A stretch of 64,000 nt of DNA from Chloroflexota bacterium (GTDB lineage Bacteria; Chloroflexota; Anaerolineae; J102), in contig JAKOVD010000201.1 of NCBI GenBank assembly GCA_029782215.1, forward strand, positions 56,777 to 120,776, given 5' to 3'. The notes below the pieces were generated by a model. That model saw only the letters and a list, made by a program, of their open reading frames with translations, ran no database searches and was not told where the DNA came from. Positions 43,474-50,354 of the stretch are shown one piece after another; the stretch's first letter is position 1, and each line of letters starts with the position of its first letter. A program made the position numbers and the translations under genes.

Positions 43474-43850
43474 AGACGCGTTCCTTCCTTCATGGCGCTT
43501 GTCCGATAGGCGGTCACAAGAAAGCCTTGTCCGTCAAGCCTTCGGACAACCGCACATAACCGACGCTGGGATCCGTTGAGACGTTAGAAAAGGTAGACTC
43601 GATCGTCTGACCTGCTCAGACGCACTTCATCCGGGTGCCGCAGCGTCTCCTGGATATCGACCTGGCGACTGCGAACTACCGGATGCTTGATAGTGGCAAT
43701 GGATTTCCAGTAGCCGACGGTAGTTCGTACCCGAAAGCCAAGAGGTGTATCGACATCAAACAGAATGTCATTAGATGACTGGGACTCCAGCATATCGGCA
43801 TTGTAGACAGGGTAATTCGATGTGACAACTGCCGCCTTCGGCGCCTGCAT
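43461..43850 (-). pseudogene. Toxin-like gene interrupted by an in-frame TAA
   Basis: The first 88 codons (43850 to the TAA at 43584-43586) end at DDRVYLF. The same frame continues without any other stop for 40 more codons after the TAA (RLNGSQRRLCAVVRRLDG, then QGFLVTAYRTSAMKEGTRLW) to a TGA at 43461-43463. The downstream part reads like the natural end of the same protein ('FYR...LCVVVK..DG.GFLITAY.T...K' in relatives as I recall), with Tyr expected at the stop codon. So a TAY codon probably became TAA. The full frame would overlap the DUF2283 start, as toxin-antitoxin pairs do. Start uncertain (43850 or 43793). Alternatives are a truncated but working protein, a sequencing error, or stop readthrough. 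Confidence 0.7.
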
Positions 43851-43866
43851 GCAAGGGCGCGGTGTG

Positions 43867-45384
43867 TCATCCGAACCAATGGTAGTTCTTCCAGAACTCG
43901 GGCCAGGACTTGATGGCGGCGCGGCAGTACAAGACCCCTGGGTACCTGGTGGTCTCCTCGTTGGCGACGTTCTCGCGGTTCGTGATGCGTCCCACTAACC
44001 TGCAGGGGCCAAAGCGGCGATTCGCCTCGGCGCTGTCCAGACCGAGCACGAGCAAGCCTTTCGGCGGCGGGTCGCCGTAGCCAGCCAGCCAATAGGTGTT
44101 GATGCCGCTGATCGCCCGCGGCAGGCCATACTCCGGGCCGTAGAGGTTGATGGCGCCGGCCTCGCCGTAGTTGCCCGCCAGGATGCCAATGCCCTCTCTC
44201 TCCTCAGGCGTCAGCACACCGTACACGTCCGCCACCCTCTCGACCAGCTCCGGCCAGCCAACCTGTTCCACCAGGTCCCCATTGATGCCCGCGGCTGCTT
44301 TCCACAGCGGCGAGTTGACCGGAGCCACGGGGAGGACCAGCAGGACCACCAGCACCGTCCCTGCCACGAGGGCGCCCCAACTGGCGACCGCGGCGATGCG
44401 GGCAGATCGGACCGGCAAAGACGCCAGCCATTGGTCCCAGACCACCGCCCCGGCCGCCATCAGCATGGGGTAAGCCGGGGCCAGGTAGTAGCCGCGGCCT
44501 TTCGTGACAAGCAGAAGCACGAGCGGGATGGTGTACATCCATGCCAGCGGCCGGTAACGCCGCCCTGCCGGCATGAGTGCATAGAAGTACAGCCCCGCCA
44601 ACCACAGCGGCACCGTGACAGGATTAGTGGCAAGGAAGAACTGCTCGACCAGAAACCCCGATGAGCGCCCGATCCTGACATCGCGAGCGTGGATGTCGCT
44701 TAGGAATTCCAGAGAGATGAAACGATGCTGCACCTGCCAGACCAGGTTGGGCAGGAAGATGAGCAGCGCCAGGGCCACTCCGCCCCAGAGCCAGGGGCTG
44801 CGCAGGTAGCGCCGGGCGGGGGTCAGCAGCACGCCCAGGACCACCCCCGCCACCAGGAAGGCCATCGCGTACTTCGTCATCAGGCCCAGCCCGATGGCCG
44901 CTCCGATGCCCAGCCACCAGCGCGGGTCGTCCGATTTCAGCAGCCTGACCATGAAGTAGGCCACCAGCACCCACCACAGGTAGTCGAATGACGTGTACTG
45001 GAACATGGCGCCCATCGCCACCGACACAGGCGAGATGGCGATCGCCAGCGCCGCCAGAATCTGGGCGCGGCGGGAACCCCCCAATTCCTTCGTGATCAGC
45101 CCACCCAGGACCATGGCCGCGCCCTGGGCCACGGCGGCGAAGTACCGCACGCCCACAGAGGAAGGCCCGAAGAGCACGAGCGACACCCGGGCCACGAAAG
45201 GCGCCAGGGGCGGGTACTCGACGAAGCCCCAGGCCAGGCGGCGGGCATTGTCGATCATCGCCAGCTCGTCGCGATGGAATCCATACTCGCTGTTTGTCAG
45301 CAGCGAGATGAGCACCCTGCCCACCGCCAGCAGCAGCAGAATGCTGAGGTCACCAAAACGGAAGTCGAACCGTTGTTTTTCCAT
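43867..45384 (-). CDS. GT39-like membrane glycosyltransferase
   Basis: A 505-residue protein with about eleven transmembrane helices and the first-loop acidic pair of the PMT/ArnT superfamily (Asp39-Glu40 in YGFHRDELA). Such enzymes use lipid-linked sugars (polyprenyl-phosphate donors) to glycosylate proteins or lipids at the outer face of the membrane. The C-terminal ~150 residues form a soluble domain (NYGEAGAINLYGPEYGLP, LLVLGLD). It lies downstream of the secreted C13-like gene, and its target could be exported proteins. Confidence 0.88.
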   Translation of the reverse strand: MEKQRFDFRFGDLSILLLLAVGRVLISLLTNSEYGFHRDELAMIDNARRLAWGFVEYPPLAPFVARVSLVLFGPSSVGVRYFAAVAQGAAMVLGGLITKELGGSRRAQILAALAIAISPVSVAMGAMFQYTSFDYLWWVLVAYFMVRLLKSDDPRWWLGIGAAIGLGLMTKYAMAFLVAGVVLGVLLTPARRYLRSPWLWGGVALALLIFLPNLVWQVQHRFISLEFLSDIHARDVRIGRSSGFLVEQFFLATNPVTVPLWLAGLYFYALMPAGRRYRPLAWMYTIPLVLLLVTKGRGYYLAPAYPMLMAAGAVVWDQWLASLPVRSARIAAVASWGALVAGTVLVVLLVLPVAPVNSPLWKAAAGINGDLVEQVGWPELVERVADVYGVLTPEEREGIGILAGNYGEAGAINLYGPEYGLPRAISGINTYWLAGYGDPPPKGLLVLGLDSAEANRRFGPCRLVGRITNRENVANEETTRYPGVLYCRAAIKSWPEFWKNYHWFG

Positions 45385-45459
45385 ACCACACCTTCATGAC
45401 TCTGCGACTTCGTGCTGCGGTCCGGTCAGATCGCAAATGGGATCGGACACCAGCCGCAT

Positions 45460-46440
45460 TCATCGGCTGATGAGGGGCAGAAACGCCTGGCTGCCCCTGA
45501 GAATGACCACCACCGGCTGCGCCTGCAAGCCCTGCCGGTCCTGCGCATAGAACACCACCCGGTAGATGCCCGACTCGTCAAACCCGTTCGGAAAGCTCGC
45601 CCTGAACACCCCCGGCTTCCCCGCCACCGCCTCCAGCTTCAGCGTTGGCACCCCCAGGTTCAGCGTCGTGTCCGTGGGCTCCGCAAACGACGGCGCATAC
45701 ACCGCCGCCCACACAAGCGTCACCTCATCCCCCCCTTCCGTCACGTTCACGCTCAGCACCCCGCTGCTCCCCGCCAGCGCCACGTTCGCACTCACCATCC
45801 GCGGCGGCTCCGCCCCCAGGAACCCCGCCACGTACCGCGTCTGCGCCACCGTCCCGTCACTCGTCGACGACGTCCCATCCCCGTTGTCGTCCATCCACGG
45901 CGCCTGGTTGGCGCTGGCCGCGCTCACTGCCGATTTGGCCTGCTCAAAGCACGTCTTCAGATTGTTGCTCGCCGCCAGACAGGACAGAAACGCATCCGAG
46001 AAGTACGCCCCCTGCGCCGACGCATAGGCGTTGTTCACCCGGTTCGTCGAGCTGATCACCACCCGCCCCGCCTTGGCCAGGCTGTCCGTCACGTTCAGCC
46101 GGTCGATGAAGCTCCCGGAATGGCACGCCTCGATGATGATGTTCACCCCCGTCACCCCGCTGCTGCTCTCCAGGTCGCTCAGCCAACTGCTCAGCGCCTG
46201 CGGCGTGACCTGCCCGCTCCCCCCACAGCCATCGACAACGGGAGGAATGGCGGCGCCCAGGCTTTCCAACGCGGGGGGAGACACGGTGGCGGTCGGCGTG
46301 GTGGTGGCGGCCGGAGATGGCGTTGGGGTGAGCATGGGTGCGCGGTACGCCACGGCAGCGGTGGTAACCCCGATCCAGGCCATCAGCCCCACGGCCACAC
46401 CGGCCACGATCAGCAGTGCCAGCCACCGCCTGGCGTTCAC
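45460..46440 (-). CDS. Secreted C13-like (caspase-fold) protein lacking the catalytic His half
   Basis: A 326-residue protein starting at GTG 46440 with GGGGAGGTGG just upstream. It has a signal peptide (about 5-30), a Thr/Pro/Ser linker (38-56), and then the C-terminal half of a peptidase C13/caspase-like domain: nucleophile Cys106 in IIIEACHSGSF, followed by RVVISSTN and GAYFSDAFL. The N-terminal half with the catalytic His (usually H-G) is missing, so it may be inactive or a binding domain. A beta-sandwich follows, and the protein ends in AFLPLISR, the tail shared with two other exported proteins in this window. Confidence 0.8.
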   Translation of the reverse strand: MNARRWLALLIVAGVAVGLMAWIGVTTAAVAYRAPMLTPTPSPAATTTPTATVSPPALESLGAAIPPVVDGCGGSGQVTPQALSSWLSDLESSSGVTGVNIIIEACHSGSFIDRLNVTDSLAKAGRVVISSTNRVNNAYASAQGAYFSDAFLSCLAASNNLKTCFEQAKSAVSAASANQAPWMDDNGDGTSSTSDGTVAQTRYVAGFLGAEPPRMVSANVALAGSSGVLSVNVTEGGDEVTLVWAAVYAPSFAEPTDTTLNLGVPTLKLEAVAGKPGVFRASFPNGFDESGIYRVVFYAQDRQGLQAQPVVVILRGSQAFLPLISR

Positions 46441-46749
46441 AGTGCCACCTCCCCAGGTCCCGAAACCGGAGCCGGGACAGGAGCCTCACCTCTTGGCCGG
46501 GAAAGTACCGGCGAATCGAGCAGCGGCGCTCGTTGCGTGCGCATCTTGGCGCCCTTGGCGGCGGCAGGCTGGCAAGGTCAGGCTGCTCCCCAGCCTTGAG
46601 CCTGGCCACCACCCTATTTTAGCACCGCCGCAAGGAAAGCGCGCACCGGCGGGTCGACCAGGGTGCGACCTGCGGCGATACGAAGCACGCCGTGTCATGG
46701 CGGCCTCGCCCTGCCGCAGGCCGGCCGGTACCCAGCCAAGAAACTCCTC

Positions 46750-46805
46750 AGCATGACATAAGCCTGTTACTCTGGGGCCTCCAGGAGCTCTTGTTATGTC
46801 ATGCT
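46750..46805. repeat. Inverted repeat, 12-bp arms
   Basis: Arms at 46750-46761 and 46794-46805 are exactly complementary with a 32-base spacer. The sequence type (ATGACATAA / TTATGTCAT) resembles the ends of the dispersed GCAATGAC elements at 53586 and 58727. Confidence 0.55.
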
Positions 46806-47039
46806 GGCGGCCCCCTCCGCCAACCCGCGTCTCGCCGGCAACGCAGCAAAGCATCCCCAACCCGCCTTATGTCATTACGAGTTCCCGTCTGCGCTTACGC
46901 CCGCGGGCTGCACTCCGATTCAGGCAAGATACTTCGGAGACAGGAATGCCCGCCACAAGCAAATAACGGGGAACCCACTAATATGGTGCAAGCGGGTTTG
47001 TCGCCGCTGTGTGACATATCGTCGAGCAGTCGGTTGTGA

Positions 47040-47063
47040 GCGATCATCGCGGTCGATGATCGC
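47040..47063 (+). promoter_or_regulatory. Hairpin/operator upstream of cytochrome gene
   Basis: A 10-bp perfect inverted repeat (47040-47049 with 47054-47063) and a 4-base loop, about 40 bases before the cytochrome start. It could be an operator or a 5' mRNA hairpin. Confidence 0.45.
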
Positions 47064-47104
47064 ACGTCTTCAAGTACCCACCACACAACGAAGGAGCAAA
47101 GAGG

Positions 47105-48187
47105 ATGAAGATCAGAAGGATCGTCTTATTCGCGAGCATGGTCGCCCTGGTGGCGCTCGGGGTGGCCGTGACCGTCGCATCGGCCGCGCCGGCCGCGCCG
47201 CCCACACCGGGCGACCCGGTCAAAGGGAAGTACATCTTTTCTGCCGCAGGCGGCTGCGGCTGCCACGGGGTCAACCTGGCTGGCTACAATCCGGCCGGCG
47301 CGCCCTTCGGCGAGCAGTTCGCCGGCCCCTTCGGCACCGTCTACGCGCGCAACATCACCTCCGACAAGAATACCGGCGTCGGCAACTGGACGGATGCCCA
47401 ACTGATCAATGCCATCCATAACGGCATCGATGACAAGGGGGAGCATCTGTTCCCCATCATGCCGTACAACACGTTCCATTTCATGTCGGATGCCGATGTG
47501 GCCGACCTGGTCGCCTTCCTGCGCACCGTCCCCGCGGTCTCGAACGAGGTGCCCGTCAACAAGCTGAACGGTCCTGTGCCTCCGGCGCCGCCCTTGCCGC
47601 CCTCGCCGGCCACTTCGCCCGTGAGCGGGGTTGAGCGCGGCAAATACCTGGTGACGGCCGTCAGCGACTGTGGCGCCTGCCATACGCCCACGAACGCGCA
47701 GGGGGGACCGGATATGACCAAGATGCTGGCAGGAGGCCTGGTTCCCCGCGAGGGCGGCACCTTCCAGGTGGCTCCGAACATCACGCCGGCCAATGCGACC
47801 GGCATCGGCTACTGGACGCCGCAGAACATCGTGACCTATCTCAAGGAAGGAAGCGGCCCCAACGGCCGCGTGCCCGATGGCCTGATGGCTGAGGTCGTTG
47901 CCGGCGGCTTCGGCGGATTGGGCTTCAACAAGCTCACGGACGCCGATGCCTTGGCGATTGCCTCCTTCCTGAAGAGCATCCCGCCGGTGAACTCGGTGCC
48001 GAAGCTGCCGCGAATGGCGGCGGCAGCGCCCAGCACCTGGGAGGCGCAGTTCCAGGCCGCCCATGGCCGGGCCCCGACGGCCCAGGATATTGCGGATCGG
48101 GACTGGTCGCTGGAGTTCGTGGCTAAAAACGGCCGGGCGCCCACTGAAGCCGACTGGGTGGCGCGCTGGAAGCAAAGCGCCCAGTGA
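47105..48187 (+). CDS. Exported dihaem-type cytochrome c with CxCH first site
   Basis: A 360-residue exported cytochrome. Signal peptide about 1-28. Domain 1 (about 37-145) carries GGCGCHG: Cys51, Cys53, His54, only one residue between the cysteines instead of two; Met119 (FPIMPY) is a likely axial ligand. A Pro-rich linker leads to domain 2 (about 172-300) with a normal CGACH (Cys189, Cys192, His193). The C-terminus has two 'W..F....GRAPT' repeats (about 312-357). The layout resembles cytochrome subunits of alcohol or aldehyde dehydrogenases. AAGGAG is 8 bases upstream; a good terminator follows. Whether site 1 binds haem covalently is open. Confidence 0.87.
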   Translation: MKIRRIVLFASMVALVALGVAVTVASAAPAAPPTPGDPVKGKYIFSAAGGCGCHGVNLAGYNPAGAPFGEQFAGPFGTVYARNITSDKNTGVGNWTDAQLINAIHNGIDDKGEHLFPIMPYNTFHFMSDADVADLVAFLRTVPAVSNEVPVNKLNGPVPPAPPLPPSPATSPVSGVERGKYLVTAVSDCGACHTPTNAQGGPDMTKMLAGGLVPREGGTFQVAPNITPANATGIGYWTPQNIVTYLKEGSGPNGRVPDGLMAEVVAGGFGGLGFNKLTDADALAIASFLKSIPPVNSVPKLPRMAAAAPSTWEAQFQAAHGRAPTAQDIADRDWSLEFVAKNGRAPTEADWVARWKQSAQ

Positions 48188-48237
48188 GCGCAAGTCAACC
48201 CCACTGACCTTATTCACGCCGTCTGCTCGGCGACCCA

Positions 48238-48270
48238 GGGCGCGATGGGGTTCATCGCGCCCTTTTCTTT
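48238..48270 (+). terminator. Intrinsic terminator of the cytochrome gene
   Basis: A 10-bp GC-rich stem (48238-48247 with 48253-48262), 5-base loop, then TTTTCTTT (48263-48270), 50 bases after the stop codon. Confidence 0.88.
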
Positions 48271-48373
48271 GGCGCCGCCGACGGCACGCTGGCCCAGGGC
48301 ACCGGCGCTGATGGAGTCGGGCAGGCTCAGCGCACCCCAGCCCGCGCCGGCGCCGTGCCGGTCAACATGCCTC

Positions 48374-48447
48374 AAGGCAGCGACCACGGCCCAGCCGCTA
48401 TGCTGATTTGAGGCCAGGAATTTACATTGGCCAGTCGCTATGTAAAT
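48374..48447. repeat. 74-bp direct repeat, copy 1
   Basis: Matches 50281-50354 at 61 of 74 positions without gaps. This copy contains ATTTACAT and ATGTAAAT 12 bases apart, an operator-like inverted repeat at 48420-48447. The two copies flank the FAD oxidoreductase gene. Confidence 0.75.
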
Positions 48448-48827
48448 GGATTGGCGGTTCTCGAACAGCCACCAGCAGCTCCGCCGCAGACCGGCAAGGG
48501 TCCCGACACGAGACCTCTTCGTGTTGAACAGAAGGTAGACCGTGGTCACCCAGGCCAGGAACCTGACCTTGGGAGAGACAGGCCCCGACCCGGCAAGCCC
48601 GGCGTGGTGGCGGATGACGTACGCGCAAACGCCAACGAGGCAACGGCGACCAGTCTAGCCACGCGCAGGACGGACGCGGGGACTGCCTGTGACCCGCCCC
48701 AGGCCATGGACAAGGGCAGGACGCCGGCCGCCAGCAGGAGCTGCAGCAGGATGGCCACGGCAAAACCCACCGTGGCGACCTGGCCGGCGATGCGGGCAGC
48801 GGCGGGGCTGGTGAGGGTGCACATCAT
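48430..48827 (-). pseudogene. Frameshifted small membrane protein gene
   Basis: From the ATG at 48827 the frame encodes MMCTLTSPAAARIAGQV, a long hydrophobic helix pair and RLVAVASLAFA (to about 48625), then turns into unlikely sequence. In another frame the protein-like text resumes at once (AYVIRHHAGLAG, then VRFLAWVTTVYLLFNTKRS) and runs into the 74-bp repeat. A single-base loss or two-base gain near 48620 would join them into one small integral membrane protein of ~130 residues. The family is unnamed to me. The decayed end merges with the repeat, so the gene is probably dead. Confidence 0.55.
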
Positions 48828-48853
48828 GTATCCTGAGTGTACAACCGATTTTG

Positions 48854-48875
48854 TCATTTGCTTACAGGTAAATGA
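48854..48875. promoter_or_regulatory. Operator-like inverted repeat
   Basis: TCATTT (48854-48859) and AAATGA (48870-48875) are separated by 10 bases, in the divergent region between the pseudogene and the FAD oxidoreductase. This would suit a dimeric regulator. Confidence 0.35.
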
Positions 48876-48973
48876 GCCGCAGACTGATAGACTGTAGCGC
48901 GGCAGGTCAACAGAATCGGCACCACGAGGCAACCCATCATGCCTGCGGGACAAATGAAACCAGGAGGATACTT

Positions 48974-50149
48974 ATGAAGCACTATCAATATCTGATCATC
49001 GGCGGCGGCCTGGCAGGCGACGCGGCGGCACGCGGCATTCGTGAGTTGGATGCAGAAGGTTCGATCGGTCTGATCAGCCTGGAGCTCAACCCGCCCTACG
49101 TGCGGCCCAAACTCTCAAAGGGACTGTGGACGGGCCTGCCGGTGGAAAAGATATGGCGCCACACTCAGGACCTGGGCGTCGACCTGCTTCTCGGACGCAA
49201 AGTAACCCAGCTCGTCCCAACGGACCACACGGTCCGTGACGAGGATGGGAACGAATACACCTTCGACAAATTGCTGCTCGCCATGGGAGGGTCACCCATC
49301 CGTCTGCCTTTCGGTGGCGACGATGTCATCTACTATCGGGACCTGGGAGACTACCAACGTCTGCGGGCGCTGACTGCGCACGGCGAGACGTTTCTTGTGA
49401 TCGGCGGGGGCTTCATTGGCTCCGAGGTCGCGGCGGCATTGACGATGATAGGCAAGCAAGCCCTCCTGATCTTTCCCGAAGAGGCGATTGGGATCAGACT
49501 CTTCCCGAACGACCTGGCGCACTTCCTGAATGACTTCTACCGCCAGAAGGGCGTGGAGGTCATCGTGGGCGATGTGGTCGCAAGTCTGGCAAAGACCGGC
49601 GACCGCCTCGCGGTCCAGACCAAGAACGGGCGGACCCTGGAGGTAGACGGCGTCGTCGCCGGCATCGGGATGCACCCCAGTGTTGAGCTTGCCCAGCAGG
49701 CTGGTCTGGAGGTGGAGAACGGCATCATCGTCGACGAGCAGTTGCGGACATCGGCGCCCGACGTCTTCGCCGCCGGCGACCTGGCGAACTTCTACCACGC
49801 GGCGCTGGGGAAACGGATGCGCGTGGAGCATGAAGACAACGCCGTGCAGATGGGCAAGCTGGCAGGCCGCAACATGGCAGGCGCCGACGAGGCGTACACC
49901 CATGTGCCCTATTTCTACTCCGATCTCTTTGAACTCGGCTACGAGGCGGTGGGCGAACTCAACGGCAAGATGGAGACGGTGGCCGACTGGCAGGATCCCT
50001 TCCACAAAGGCGTGATCTACTACCTGGAGAGCGGCCGCGTGCGCGGCGTTCTGCTGTGGAACGTCTGGGAGCAGGTTGGCCCTGCCAGCGCCCTGCTGGC
50101 TGAACCAGGCCCGTTCGCGGCGGCGGACCTGATAGGCCGGCTGAAGTGA
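48974..50149 (+). CDS. FAD-dependent pyridine nucleotide-disulfide oxidoreductase
   Basis: A 391-residue flavoprotein: FAD site GGGLAG (about 9-14), NAD(P)H site VIGGGFIGSEVA (near 140), and the second FAD motif DVFAAGDLA (near 257). The C-terminal domain (EDNAVQMGKLAGRNM and beyond) matches ferredoxin/rubredoxin reductases and AIF-like enzymes rather than disulfide reductases; no CxxxxC redox pair is visible. It probably moves electrons between NAD(P)H and a small redox protein. The ATG at 48974 has AGGAGGA 5-6 bases upstream. It is flanked by the two 74-bp repeats. Confidence 0.9.
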   Translation: MKHYQYLIIGGGLAGDAAARGIRELDAEGSIGLISLELNPPYVRPKLSKGLWTGLPVEKIWRHTQDLGVDLLLGRKVTQLVPTDHTVRDEDGNEYTFDKLLLAMGGSPIRLPFGGDDVIYYRDLGDYQRLRALTAHGETFLVIGGGFIGSEVAAALTMIGKQALLIFPEEAIGIRLFPNDLAHFLNDFYRQKGVEVIVGDVVASLAKTGDRLAVQTKNGRTLEVDGVVAGIGMHPSVELAQQAGLEVENGIIVDEQLRTSAPDVFAAGDLANFYHAALGKRMRVEHEDNAVQMGKLAGRNMAGADEAYTHVPYFYSDLFELGYEAVGELNGKMETVADWQDPFHKGVIYYLESGRVRGVLLWNVWEQVGPASALLAEPGPFAAADLIGRLK

Positions 50150-50280
50150 GGGACGGAACCTCTGCCCCAACCTGACGGCGCCGCCGCGGTCCTGCCGCGA
50201 CCGCCTCGCAAGTGGTCCCGGAGCCGTAAAGGCCGTGCAGCGGCATCCTGGCGACCGGGCGACGTGCGACAATCAGCCCC

Positions 50281-50354
50281 AAGGTAGCGGACGCGGCCCA
50301 GCCGCTATGCCAATTTGGGGACAGGAATTTACATTGGCCAAGCCATATGTATAT
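50281..50354. repeat. 74-bp direct repeat, copy 2
   Basis: Second copy of the element at 48374-48447, same orientation, 82% identical. It ends exactly at the first base of the stop codon (minus strand) of the restriction-modification gene. Confidence 0.75.

Larger units (their letters stand above)
46441..47104. other. Non-coding stretch upstream of cytochrome and C13-like genes
   Basis: About 660 bases between divergent genes with no convincing coding frame. It contains a 12-bp inverted repeat separated by 32 bases (46750-46761 and 46794-46805, GCATGACATAA type) with a third partial copy near 46865, and a hairpin close to the cytochrome gene. Confidence 0.55.
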
